The notes under the pieces are model-generated. The model saw nothing but the letters and a program-made list of their open reading frames with translations. It was not told the DNA's origin and did not search any database. This document shows positions 22,615 to 31,256 of a stretch of DNA of 64,000 nucleotides, in pieces; position 1 is the stretch's first letter, and each line of letters begins with the position of its first letter. The DNA is from Nonomuraea glycinis. GTDB lineage: Bacteria > Actinomycetota > Actinomycetes > Streptosporangiales > Streptosporangiaceae. Made by a program: the position numbers and the translations under genes. Location: the NCBI RefSeq assembly GCF_014646515.1, contig NZ_BMNK01000016.1, forward strand, positions 172,465 through 236,464, read 5' to 3'.

Positions 22615-24072
22615 ATGGGGGTTCGTGGGCAGCGGATGGTGGCCGACATGGACGTGATCATCGCCGGCGGCGGGCCGACCGGATTGATGCTGGCCGGCGA
22701 GTTGCGGCTGCACGGGGTGCGGGTGCTCGTCCTGGAGAAAGAGCCCGAACCGGCCCCGTATGTTCGCGCGCTCGGCCTGCACGTGCGCAGCGTCGAGGTG
22801 CTGGACCAGCGCGGCCTGCTGGAGCGGTTCCTCGCGCTCGGCCGCCGGCACCCGGTCGGCGGCATGTTCGCCGGCATCCACAAGCCCGCACCCGGCGGGC
22901 TGGACACCGCGCACCCCTATGTCCTGGCCATTCCGCAGACCACCACCGACCGGCTGCTGGCCGAGCACGCCGCCCAGGCCGGCGCCGAGATCCGGCGCGG
23001 CTGCGCGCTGGCCGAGCTGAGCCAGGACGACGACGGGGTGAGCGTGGAGCTGGCCGACGGGACGCGGCTGCGCTCCCGCTACCTCGTCGGCTGCGACGGC
23101 GGCCGCAGCACCGTGCGCAGGCTGCTGGGCATCGGGTTTCCCGGCGAGCCCACCCGGGTCGAGACGCTGCTGGGCGAGATGGAGGCGACCGCGCCGCAGG
23201 ACACCGTGGCCGCCGTGGTGGCCGAGGTCCGCCTGACCCACAAGCGGTTCGGCCTCGGGCCCGTCGGGGACGGGGTGTACCGCGTCGTCGTCCCCGCCGA
23301 GGGGGTGGCCGAGGACCGCTCCGTCCCGCCCGCGTTCGAGGAGTTCCAACGGCAACTGCGCGTGTACGCCGGCACCGACTTCGGCGTCCACTCCCCGCGC
23401 TGGCTGTCGCGGTTCGGCGACGCCACCCGGCAGGCCGAGCGCTACCGGGTCGGGCGGGTGCTGCTGGCCGGTGACGCCGCCCACATCCACCCGCCGCTGG
23501 GCGGGCAGGGCCTCAACCTGGGCATCCAGGACGCGTTCAACCTGGGGTGGAAACTGGCCGCCGACGTCAACGGGTGGGCGCCGGAGGGACTGCTGGACAG
23601 CTACCACGCCGAACGGCACCCGGTGGCCGCCGACGTGCTGGACAACACCCGCGCGCAGATGGAGCTGATCTCCACCACGCCGGGCGCCCAGGCGATGCGC
23701 CGGCTGCTGTCGGAACTGATGGACCTCGACGAGGTGAGCCGGCACCTGACCGAGAAGATCACCGCGATCGGGGTCCGCTACGACTTCGGCGACGGCCACC
23801 CCCTGCTCGGCCGCCGCCTGCGCGACATCGACGTGCGACAGGGCCGCCTCTACGCGCTGATGCACCGCGGCCGCGGTTTGCTCCTCGACCGAACCGGCCA
23901 CCTCTCGATATCCGGCTGGACCGACCGCGTCGACCACCTCGTGGGCCCCGCCGACGCCCTGGACGCCCCCGCGGTCCTGCTCCGCCCGGACGGCCACGTG
24001 GCCTGGGCCGGCGACGACCAGCACGACCTCCTCGCCCACCTCCCCCGCTGGTTCGGCCCCGCCCGCCTCTGA
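22615..24072 (+). CDS. Rifamycin monooxygenase-like (Rox-type) FAD hydroxylase, copy 2
   Basis: A 485-aa flavoprotein monooxygenase, closest of the two copies in length and sequence style to Rox. Motifs are VIIAGGGPTGLMLAGELRLHGV, CDGGRSTVRRLLG and GDAAHIHPPLGGQGLNLG. ATG 22615 lies two bases after the TetR stop; ATGs at 22636 and 22648 are also possible, the last beginning directly at the FAD fold. Regulation by the adjacent TetR and linkage to an exporter fit a drug-detoxification role. Rifamycin as substrate is plausible from family knowledge but not shown. Confidence 0.85.
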   Translation: MGVRGQRMVADMDVIIAGGGPTGLMLAGELRLHGVRVLVLEKEPEPAPYVRALGLHVRSVEVLDQRGLLERFLALGRRHPVGGMFAGIHKPAPGGLDTAHPYVLAIPQTTTDRLLAEHAAQAGAEIRRGCALAELSQDDDGVSVELADGTRLRSRYLVGCDGGRSTVRRLLGIGFPGEPTRVETLLGEMEATAPQDTVAAVVAEVRLTHKRFGLGPVGDGVYRVVVPAEGVAEDRSVPPAFEEFQRQLRVYAGTDFGVHSPRWLSRFGDATRQAERYRVGRVLLAGDAAHIHPPLGGQGLNLGIQDAFNLGWKLAADVNGWAPEGLLDSYHAERHPVAADVLDNTRAQMELISTTPGAQAMRRLLSELMDLDEVSRHLTEKITAIGVRYDFGDGHPLLGRRLRDIDVRQGRLYALMHRGRGLLLDRTGHLSISGWTDRVDHLVGPADALDAPAVLLRPDGHVAWAGDDQHDLLAHLPRWFGPARL

Positions 24073-24093
24073 CCACCGGTACGGTGACCGGTC

Positions 24094-25638
24094 TCAACGC
24101 GGGGCGTCCAGCAGCACGACTCCGGATCCGCCGAGCGCGTTGCGGACCGACACCGCCGCGCGCCCCGGCAGGCCGAGAGAGCCGGACACCCGCGCCAGCG
24201 CGTCGGCGCCGAGAAACCGGGACAGGGACGGGCCGACAGGTGCGGTGGGCAGCGATGACCGCCCGATGAAGGCCAGAGCCGCGGCCAGATCCTCACCCGT
24301 GCAGCCACTGGCGCTCGTGTCATCCGGCGCATGCGCGCTGAGCTCGGCACCGAAGTCGTCACAGGCGTCGCGGCGGGCGACCAGGCTCCGGATCCGCCGC
24401 CCGCCGGCCTGACCGCCGGCCGGCCCGAGCACCAGCGCGGACACCGATGATCGCAGGTACGGCCGGTCAGGGCAGTCGAGCACGGCGAGCGCCCGCGTGG
24501 CCCCCGCCCCGACCCAGTCGCCGGCGATGACCGCGACGGCCGGCACCACGCCTTGGCTGATCAGATCCTCGGCGATCGCCAGCGAGAGCAACGAGGCGCC
24601 GGGGATTCCGGTCACCGCGATGTAGGGGCCGCGCAGCCCCCGGTCGGCGTGGTGCTGCCGCAGCCCGCCGGCGAACGTCATCCGGCCGGCCTCCCCGGCG
24701 ACCTCCGGCGGCGCGGCCCCGCGCTCGATCGCGGCGAGCGCGTGCTCGGGAGACAGGTCGAGCAGGCTCGCGACCACCACCCCGAGTTCCCGCGACCCGG
24801 CCGCGCGGAGGCTCTCGTCGAGCAGTCGCCGGCCGCGGTCGATGAAGTCTCCGATGTCGACGGGCTCCGGTGCGGCCGGTGCGGCCCAGCGAACGGTGCA
24901 GTCGATCCCTGGGGTTCCCGGCGCGTCGGTCCGGCGATCACCGGGGCCGCCCGCCAGATAGGTTCCGATCGCCGGCACACAGGCCGCTGTGTCGGTGGAC
25001 AGCGCAGCCGACAGGGAGGGAACGGCGATGCCGGCCGCCGCCGTCCGCTCGACCACCACGGCGACGGCCTCATGCCGGCCGGGGTCGCCGGCTCGGGGGT
25101 CCACGCAGACCACGACCATGGCGTCGGCCCGCCCGGAATCGATGAACAGCCGGGCGACCGCCAGCGGCGTCAGCCCGCAGTCGCCCGGCAGGCACAGCTC
25201 AGGGCCACGCGTGCCGAGCATCGCGGCTACGTCCTGGGCCAGACCGCCGGAGACGAAGCGTGCCACAGCGAGCAGGACGTCCAGCCGGCGTGCCCGCTGA
25301 GGGGCCGATTCGGTGATCGGCGGCAGGAAGACCTGCGGGGACCGCGCCACGGCGTGGCGGTCGGCAGCCGAGGTCGCGATCACCAGCCCGGCGCGCTCGC
25401 CCGCCGGCCCGGCGCGTTCGCCCGCTTCGCGAAAGCCGAGGCGCGAGCACGCGAGGGTGACCGCGTGCAGGGCCGGATACAGCCGGCGTGCCAGGGCGTT
25501 CTGCGCCCGGCGTCGCCCGCCGATCTCGTGGTCGGCCAGGGAAACCCCGTATCCGGCCGAGGCCGGCTCGCGGGCCGGCCGCGCCACCGCCTCGGCTCGG
25601 GCGTGCGAGGTGATCAGGGGACGCGACGCCTCAGGCAT
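24094..25638 (-). CDS. Thiolase/ketosynthase-like protein without an evident catalytic triad
   Basis: The 514-aa protein looks like two diverged thiolase-fold halves: residues ~85-210 (LVIATSAADRHA...AMVVVCVDPRAGD) and ~295-410 (GVVVASLLDLS...VSALVLGPAGG), followed by a short tail ending RAAVSVRNALGGSGVVLLD, which resembles the last strand of ketosynthases. A Cys-containing PGDCGLTPLAVARL sits where the nucleophile would be, but I see no clear pair of catalytic histidines. It is the last gene of the five-gene operon; its ATG overlaps the preceding stop by eight bases. Function unknown; the fold assignment is tentative. Confidence 0.6.
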   Translation of the reverse strand: MPEASRPLITSHARAEAVARPAREPASAGYGVSLADHEIGGRRRAQNALARRLYPALHAVTLACSRLGFREAGERAGPAGERAGLVIATSAADRHAVARSPQVFLPPITESAPQRARRLDVLLAVARFVSGGLAQDVAAMLGTRGPELCLPGDCGLTPLAVARLFIDSGRADAMVVVCVDPRAGDPGRHEAVAVVVERTAAAGIAVPSLSAALSTDTAACVPAIGTYLAGGPGDRRTDAPGTPGIDCTVRWAAPAAPEPVDIGDFIDRGRRLLDESLRAAGSRELGVVVASLLDLSPEHALAAIERGAAPPEVAGEAGRMTFAGGLRQHHADRGLRGPYIAVTGIPGASLLSLAIAEDLISQGVVPAVAVIAGDWVGAGATRALAVLDCPDRPYLRSSVSALVLGPAGGQAGGRRIRSLVARRDACDDFGAELSAHAPDDTSASGCTGEDLAAALAFIGRSSLPTAPVGPSLSRFLGADALARVSGSLGLPGRAAVSVRNALGGSGVVLLDAPR

Positions 25639-28459
25639 CCCTGATCCCTGGCAAGCCGAGGCCCTCGAAGGCGGACTCGGGGTAGATGTTCCACGCGACC
25701 TCCGCGAAGTCGATGGTCCGTGGTCCGCCCCAGACCACCGCGGTGATGAACGCGGCCCCTGCCGGAGGAGTCCACGTCACCCGCATCCGCTGGCGGCCCA
25801 GCGCCACGACCCGGCCCTGCACCTCGCCGATGGGCGTGTCCGCCGGGATGACCGGGCGCCCATCCTCGAACTTCGGCTCGCCGTGGTGCACCCGCACGGT
25901 GACCATCTCGGCATCGGTGAAACCGTGGTTGAAGACCTCGACCACGATGTGCACGGTTCCGTCGGGCTGCTTGTCGAAGCTGATGCTGCGGCTGAAGATC
26001 TTCTCCAGCGGATCCTTGCTCTGGTGCCGGAAAGGCAGAATCAGCATCGGATAGGGCTGCGCGTACTGGGATCGCCATCCAGGGCCGAGATTTCCCACCT
26101 TGAACGCCACGACCAGGGCACCGAGGCCGGCATGCTGATAGATATACGGCGTCACCGTGTAGCGGAAACTGGCATCGGGGACGGTGCCCCCGCTGACACT
26201 GATCGACAGAGATTCGGTCCGGGACAAGGACGTCATTTCCATGGCGCTGTCCGAATAGGATTCGCTGGAGCCCAGATTGAACCCGAATGATGCCGGCAGA
26301 TAACTGAACAAGTGCGTGTTCATGAGCAGGTTCGCGCTGCTGCTCGCTGACGTCGCCACGAAGTAATGCTTGCCGACGGTGTCCTGATTGGTGTCACTGC
26401 GGTCGTAGGTATTGGTATCCGGCTGATCGTTGGTGACTTCCAGGCTGACCAGCGGCCGGAAAAGCAGCAATTCACTCTGCTTGGTCTCGTCCCAGCCGTC
26501 GAGCTCGACGTTCAGGTACGACAGCAGCACGCCCGGCTCATAGCCGGTACGGTATCCGAACTGCCGGTCGTAGGCGATGGGAGTGCCCTGCACCGGAATC
26601 GAAGAACCGGGAAAGACGACCATCAGCATCCCGCCCGACTCGGCGCCGCGGGACCGGCGGACGATCGGATAACGCCAGACCGAATAATCGACGGACATCG
26701 TCACGAGCCGGTCGAGCTGGGTGGGCGTCCGGCTGATCGCGACACCCATCGACGTGCTGTTGTCCTCCGTATGAGAAAAGCCATGGCCGTATGTCTTGCT
26801 CAGGTGGAAGTTGAGCATCGAACTGCTGATGCCGAGCGAAAGGCCGGCGTCGTCCGACATGACCCAGTCCTTGGACGAGGTGACCGACAGTCCTTTCACC
26901 TGGTTGTCCGACTCGGAGAAAGTGAGCGACGGCGCGATGCTGACGGTCTCCCGGTCGAACGGCGGGACCTGCAGGATCGCGAGCAGTTGACCACGCGACG
27001 ACAACTGGGTGAGCACAGGCGGTCCGAGCGTGACGCTGAGCCCGGACAGGTCCACCACCGACCCGAGGACGCCGGGCGCCTTCAACCCCGTGACCCCGAT
27101 CTGGGTCGCCGCGGGCAGCGTGGCCGGGGCCTCGGCATAGGGCGGGAACCGCAAGGTGACCGGGTCGACCGGCACGATGCCGGCGAAGACCTGCGCCTCG
27201 CCCTTCATGATGTGCGCGAGATCGCCCCCGGCGCCGAGGACCAGCACCCCGCTGGTGACCGCGTCGCCGAGAACGCCCGAGCCGAGCCGCAGGTCCAGAC
27301 TCGCGAGCGGAGCCCCGCCTGGCCCGGCCGCGACGTACCGGCTGCTCGCCTCCCAGCGGCTGTGCTGCGCGTCGAAGCGCAGCAGCACGAAGGCGGCCGC
27401 ACCCGTCACGCCGCCGTAGTCGGCCGGATAGGCGAGCACGAGCTCCTCTTGCCCGTTGTTGTCCAGGTCGGCGCAGGTCAGCCGGTACTGTCCCGACCTG
27501 GGCTTGGCGAACGCCGTATCGATCACCGCGACGGCGCGCTGCGCCGGTTTTCCCGCGTCGAACCCCTGCATGACCACGAACGGGGCGCCTGACGGCCCGG
27601 CCGCGGCCAGGATGAGCTGACTCCCGGCCGATCCGGGCAGCATTCTCCCCAGCGTCGCGGCCGCGCTCGATCCCGTGGCGACGTCCACCCGGGGCAGGTG
27701 GTGCACATCTGCCGCCGGAAGCTGCTGACCGGGGCTGAGTGCGGTCGTGGGGACCGCGAGAGTCGACAACGCGCCGGCCGCGCGAACCGTGACGAACAGC
27801 CAGGTCGTGAAGTCCTGGACCAGGATCCAGCTGCCGACCAGCGAGCCCAGGGGCGAGCCGGGCAGTGTCCAGGTGCTCGTGAGCCTTCCCGATGACGCGT
27901 CGAAGGCGCCCACCACGACGCCCTGATCCGAGGCCCCCGTGACCAGCACCACCTGGGTCTTCGTGGCAAGCGCGGCTTCGCCGGCGATCGACCGTACCCA
28001 GCTCGCCCCCAGCGGAAAGGTCGTCCGCCCGAGCGCCTGACCGGCCCCCGTCTGACCGGCCCCCGTCTGACCGGCCGCTGTCTGACCGGCCGCTGTCCGA
28101 CCGGCCGCTGTCTGACCGGTCCCCGTCGCGGTGGCACTGAGCGACACGCGATCCAGGAACACCTCGCCGCCGACCTGCCGGACGAACCACACCTGCTGCG
28201 CGCCGGTACGGGAATCGTCGACGACGGTGGAGGCCACCACCTCCCCGTACGCGGGGAAGGGGATGCTGTCCGCGACCGCGATCCGCACGGCGGGGATGCC
28301 GCCCGCCTCGCCTCTTCCGCTCGCCACCGCCCCGGCCTCCGGCAGCCGGAACGAGATGCGGGAGAACACGGACCCCGCGCCGGCCCGGTCGGGCGTCACC
28401 AGATATCCGTCGAACATCCGGTACATCCCCGTATCGGGCAGAGGACCAGATTCCGTCAT
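25631..28459 (-). CDS. Large beta-rich protein with FG-GAP-like and CARDB-like parts
   Basis: A 942-aa protein with no signal peptide. Residues ~110-140 are a Thr/Ala/Gly/Gln pentapeptide run. Around residue 330, CADLDNNGQEELVLAYP is an FG-GAP/calcium-loop motif of beta-propellers. From ~540 to ~740 come Ser/Thr-rich alternating stretches (SLGISSSMLNFHLSKTYGHG; GFNLGSSESYSDSAMEM) that could be amphipathic strands. The last ~110 residues resemble a CARDB/Ig-like domain (VVEVFNHGFTDAEMVTVRVHHG). ATG overlaps the previous stop (ATGA). I do not recognise the whole; a multi-domain binding or membrane-inserting protein is only a guess. Confidence 0.75.
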   Translation of the reverse strand: MTESGPLPDTGMYRMFDGYLVTPDRAGAGSVFSRISFRLPEAGAVASGRGEAGGIPAVRIAVADSIPFPAYGEVVASTVVDDSRTGAQQVWFVRQVGGEVFLDRVSLSATATGTGQTAAGRTAAGQTAAGQTGAGQTGAGQALGRTTFPLGASWVRSIAGEAALATKTQVVLVTGASDQGVVVGAFDASSGRLTSTWTLPGSPLGSLVGSWILVQDFTTWLFVTVRAAGALSTLAVPTTALSPGQQLPAADVHHLPRVDVATGSSAAATLGRMLPGSAGSQLILAAAGPSGAPFVVMQGFDAGKPAQRAVAVIDTAFAKPRSGQYRLTCADLDNNGQEELVLAYPADYGGVTGAAAFVLLRFDAQHSRWEASSRYVAAGPGGAPLASLDLRLGSGVLGDAVTSGVLVLGAGGDLAHIMKGEAQVFAGIVPVDPVTLRFPPYAEAPATLPAATQIGVTGLKAPGVLGSVVDLSGLSVTLGPPVLTQLSSRGQLLAILQVPPFDRETVSIAPSLTFSESDNQVKGLSVTSSKDWVMSDDAGLSLGISSSMLNFHLSKTYGHGFSHTEDNSTSMGVAISRTPTQLDRLVTMSVDYSVWRYPIVRRSRGAESGGMLMVVFPGSSIPVQGTPIAYDRQFGYRTGYEPGVLLSYLNVELDGWDETKQSELLLFRPLVSLEVTNDQPDTNTYDRSDTNQDTVGKHYFVATSASSSANLLMNTHLFSYLPASFGFNLGSSESYSDSAMEMTSLSRTESLSISVSGGTVPDASFRYTVTPYIYQHAGLGALVVAFKVGNLGPGWRSQYAQPYPMLILPFRHQSKDPLEKIFSRSISFDKQPDGTVHIVVEVFNHGFTDAEMVTVRVHHGEPKFEDGRPVIPADTPIGEVQGRVVALGRQRMRVTWTPPAGAAFITAVVWGGPRTIDFAEVAWNIYPESAFEGLGLPGIRDA
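28037..28126. repeat. Six 15-bp tandem repeats inside the 942-aa gene
   Basis: Six units of CTGACCGGCC(C/G)C(C/T)GT with few differences. On the coding strand they give an in-frame pentapeptide repeat of Thr, Ala/Gly, Ala/Gly, Gly and Gln/Arg. The unit length keeps the frame, so copy number can vary without killing the gene. Confidence 0.9.
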
Positions 28460-28812
28460 TTCAGGAAATCAAGGCTGCTCAGGCGCTCGATGACCACGCT
28501 GCCGACCGTCTCGTCCAGGTTCAGGTCGGCCGCGATCGTCGCGCCGGCCTCGTCGGGCGGTGCCGGAACGCGGACCGTGAACGGCGCCGTCGCCCGCACC
28601 GGCTCCTCTCCCGGCAGGACCGGCGTCCAGTACGACATCTGCGCCGTCAGCAGCACGTCAAGCGTGGCCGGATCCGCGGCGTAGGTGCCGCTGAACCGCC
28701 GATCGTCGGTGTCGAACCCCTCGAACCGGCCCGCCTTCAGGATGAAGAGCACGGGACTCACCGTCTCGCCGACCGCGACGGTCGCCTTGTAGATGCCTTC
28801 GATCGTGGCCAT
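28456..28812 (-). CDS. Small barrel-like protein, weakly GrlR-like
   Basis: A 118-aa protein starting MATIEGIYKATVAVGETVSPV and containing FILKAGRFEGFDTDDRRFSGTYAADPATLDV. The order 'EG.Y...G.....VL....G...G.D...F.G.Y..D...' resembles the small beta-barrel of GrlR-like proteins, known as a negative regulator in enteric pathogens and widespread as an uncharacterised domain. Similarity is faint. The gene begins three bases after its upstream neighbour and overlaps the 942-aa gene by four bases, so it is part of that operon. Confidence 0.65.
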   Translation of the reverse strand: MATIEGIYKATVAVGETVSPVLFILKAGRFEGFDTDDRRFSGTYAADPATLDVLLTAQMSYWTPVLPGEEPVRATAPFTVRVPAPPDEAGATIAADLNLDETVGSVVIERLSSLDFLK

Positions 28813-28815
28813 GCC

Positions 28816-29526
28816 TCACCCCTGTGCTCGTTGCGCGAGGCTCGCGCCGATGATCCGGTTCAGCTCGTTCACCATGTCCCGGCCGAACTCGCCGTGGGAG
28901 AAGAACGAGTCGAGCGCCGAGGAGATGATCAGCCGCTGCGAGCCCTCGCTGAACGACCCGAGCAGGATGCGGAGCAGCGCGTTGCTCGGCTGGCCGTCAG
29001 CCTCAAGGTTGACGCTTCGCTGGCCGTCGACCTTCGCCCCGGTCAACTCCAGGCGCAGCGCCTTGTCCGGATCGACGACCTTCAGCTGATACGTCAGGCT
29101 GCCGCGTTCTGACCTGGCACTGATCTTCCCGGCGCCGTTCAGCCTGGCCGGAGCGCCCTTCTTGCCGAGGCTGAACTGGGCGCACGGCTGGACGTAGGCG
29201 TACCGGCCGCTCGCCGCGAGTAGCGCGAAAGACAGCGGCAACTCGACCTGGAGAGTCCCGAATTTGGCGCTCTGGCCGGTGACCGACGTGAAATCGCTCA
29301 CCTTCAGCGAAGTCAGCGCCACCGTGCCCGCACCGTCGTCATTCCAGACCGCGGCGCCGGTGTTCGGCCCGTTGAGCAGGACGCAGACGCCGAGTTGCTC
29401 GTTGTAGGTATGGTCGGACAGCGGTTTCCCGGCTACCGCCTTGGGCAGGTCGGCGGCAACCTTCGCTTTGATGCTGTCCCAGCTCGCCGTGACGATGGCT
29501 TGCCAGTCAGTTGCCCCGGGCATCTG
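28816..29526 (-). CDS. Unrecognised 236-aa operon protein
   Basis: I start it at the ATG at 29526 (MPGATDWQAIVTASWDSIKAK), eight bases after a GTGAGGG site and seven after the previous stop; a longer frame to 29574 would overlap the TIG gene. An amphipathic N-terminal helix is followed by strand-rich sequence (TLQVELPLSFALLAASGRYAYV; LTYQLKVVDPDKALRLELTGAK) and a helical C-terminus (ALLRILLGSFSEGSQRLIISS). The helix-long-strands-helix order recalls TULIP/P47-type lipid-binding proteins, but this is speculative. No signal peptide or membrane segment is present. Confidence 0.7.
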   Translation of the reverse strand, partial: QMPGATDWQAIVTASWDSIKAKVAADLPKAVAGKPLSDHTYNEQLGVCVLLNGPNTGAAVWNDDGAGTVALTSLKVSDFTSVTGQSAKFGTLQVELPLSFALLAASGRYAYVQPCAQFSLGKKGAPARLNGAGKISARSERGSLTYQLKVVDPDKALRLELTGAKVDGQRSVNLEADGQPSNALLRILLGSFSEGSQRLIISSALDSFFSHGEFGRDMVNELNRIIGASLAQRAQG

Positions 29527-29533
29527 CGGACCC

Positions 29534-30046
29534 TCACTTAATGGTGAAAGGTTGGGGGCTCCTGGCGGTGCCATGATGGGTGGCGACCTCGATGTGCACC
29601 TCCCCGGCTCTGGCGTTCGCCGGTATTGTCGCCCTGATGAGGATATCGCTGCTCCAGTCTATCTGCGTGGCGACGTAACTGCCGAATTTCACGGTCCCCT
29701 TCCGACCATTGAGATCGAAGCCGTGCCCGGCGATGATTATCTTCTCACCGACTTGCCCGCTCGTCGGCTTGAGCTGTGTGATGTAAATAGGCGGCTCTTG
29801 GACGGTGAAAGACTTGGTGCTCGAACTGCTCTCGCCGTCAGGGTTCCGAAGATGGATGACCCCGGTTTCGACCACCTCCGGGACCTTGACCGTCAGTTCA
29901 CCCGCGGTCTTCACGGTCACGTCGTATCCCTCCCTGTCCGGGAAGAATATGACCTGGGTACCGCGCACGAAACCCTCACCCGTGATCCTGATCAGGTCCC
30001 GCGGCTTGCCACGGTCCGGATTGAAATTTCCGATCTTGAGCGGCAT
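29534..30046 (-). CDS. Tandem IPT/TIG-domain protein, first gene of the operon
   Basis: A 170-aa protein made of two immunoglobulin-like IPT/TIG domains. Domain 1 (residues ~1-84) has IGNFNPDRGKPRDLIRITGEGF; domain 2 (~86-170) has ITQLKPTSGQVGEKIIIAGHGF. Each ends with the usual strand (SFTVQE; PFTIK). ATG follows CAGGGGG. Most TIG proteins are exported or in sigma/NF-kB-like factors, but here there is no signal peptide or anchor, so the product is cytoplasmic or leaves by a non-classical route. It leads five tightly packed genes. Confidence 0.85.
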   Translation of the reverse strand: MPLKIGNFNPDRGKPRDLIRITGEGFVRGTQVIFFPDREGYDVTVKTAGELTVKVPEVVETGVIHLRNPDGESSSSTKSFTVQEPPIYITQLKPTSGQVGEKIIIAGHGFDLNGRKGTVKFGSYVATQIDWSSDILIRATIPANARAGEVHIEVATHHGTARSPQPFTIK

Positions 30047-30473
30047 TCGATCCCCCTGTATCCGCTGATTTCCAGCGTGAGCGTATGGGCGCGTATCCGC
30101 GCATAACGCCGGTACTAAGAGAATGTCTCATGAGCCCGGCAGGCGCCAGAAGCCGATCGTAAACAATTGGCAAGCGAATGCCAGTGAGCGGGACGGCGAA
30201 TACCCGCTGATTTCTCAATTTGACTCCGCGGCCCAGCACAAATACGCCGCAACTGATAACCGTTGCCATAACTCTGCGTCTCGTCGCATTTTTCCTGCGC
30301 CGCACGCGAGGGGCGGAGGTCATGCGCGGCGCCGCACGACGCACGGCACTGACATGGAAAGACCTGGCCGGTCGGGCGGCAACCAGGAAGCGTCGCCGCC
30401 CGACCGGCACCGTCGATGACCAGCCCGGCTCGCACCGGACAATCGAGTAGGGCTCAGGGGCAGGGCGATTCGA
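30047..30473. other. Intergenic region upstream of the five-gene operon
   Basis: About 430 bp between the start of the TIG gene and the end of the next minus-strand gene. It is less GC-rich than its surroundings in 30050-30300. It must hold the operon promoter, but I cannot pick out a convincing -35/-10 pair or operator. No credible gene or RNA was seen. Confidence 0.5.
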
Positions 30474-31040
30474 TCAGGAGATCCTGTCGAAGCGGAAGGA
30501 CGTGCGCCCCGCGCTGTCGCTCCAGATGGCGGCGATGGTCGAAGCGCCGCTGGCATTGGTCCGCTGGGCCTGCAGCCGGATCGTGGTCGGCGCGGTCACG
30601 GTGATGTACTCGCTGATCGGGGAGGTCGTGTTCTTGGCGATGATCCCGGCGCCGGTCGCGGTGGTGTCGATCAGCTGGCTGAGGATCCGCTCGCTGTTGG
30701 GCAGAGCGGCGGCCGCATCGACGTTCCACAGACGGCCGACCATGAACGTGTTGACCGGGGGAACCCCCTGCAGGCGTGCCCGGACGTCCAGGTCGAGCGC
30801 GTAGGTGCCGGCCTTGGGCAGGGTGACCTGCAATCCGGTGTCGACCCAGGTGCCCGACGCGGTGGGCTGCAGGTCGACGTTCGCCGGCAGATAGGCGATG
30901 CCGAAACGCGCGGACGGGCGGTTGTGGGTGCTGGAGGCCGGGACCGGGGCCGTGGCTGACGCCGAGGCCGACATCATGCCGCTGGCGGCGAGGATGGCGG
31001 CGCCGGACGCCAGGGCCGCCAGGCGGATACGCGTGTGCAT
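30474..31040 (-). CDS. Secreted hypothetical protein
   Basis: A 188-aa exported protein. Starting at the internal ATG (MHTRIRLAALASGAAILAASG) gives a standard signal peptide with cleavage after SASASA; a 17-residue longer frame exists but would bury the signal. The mature part is a beta-rich module with THNRPSARFGIAYLP, KAGTYALDLDVRARLQG and a closing SAGRTSFRFDRIS. It resembles small extracellular TNF/C1q-like or lectin-like jelly-roll proteins of actinomycetes, but I cannot name a family. It stands alone, upstream of the five-gene operon on the same strand. Confidence 0.7.
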   Translation of the reverse strand: MHTRIRLAALASGAAILAASGMMSASASATAPVPASSTHNRPSARFGIAYLPANVDLQPTASGTWVDTGLQVTLPKAGTYALDLDVRARLQGVPPVNTFMVGRLWNVDAAAALPNSERILSQLIDTTATGAGIIAKNTTSPISEYITVTAPTTIRLQAQRTNASGASTIAAIWSDSAGRTSFRFDRIS

Positions 31041-31256
31041 CGAAGCTATGGCCTTTCTCGTAAATGATCTATGCCTCGCTGTGATCCCCACCTCCGTCTA
31101 TAACGCACCGTAAGTTATTGATAACGCTGTGCAATGATACGGGCTATCCGTACGTGATTTATGCCAGGAACGTGCACAGCCGGGAGATATCGGATCCCGA
31201 GGCCGGCGCCGTCCACACATGCAATCTCCCGACGAGTGACGGACAGAACGCGTAGC

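Noticed and set aside
22489..24039. 516-aa minus-strand ORF opposite the second Rox gene
   Set aside because: Antisense shadow rich in Gly/Val/Gln/His; a matching shadow lies opposite the first Rox copy, as expected for paralogues.
26538..28190. 550-aa minus-strand ORF inside the 942-aa gene
   Set aside because: Out-of-frame shadow with Arg/Gly/His low complexity; the 942-aa frame has better codon bias and coupled start.
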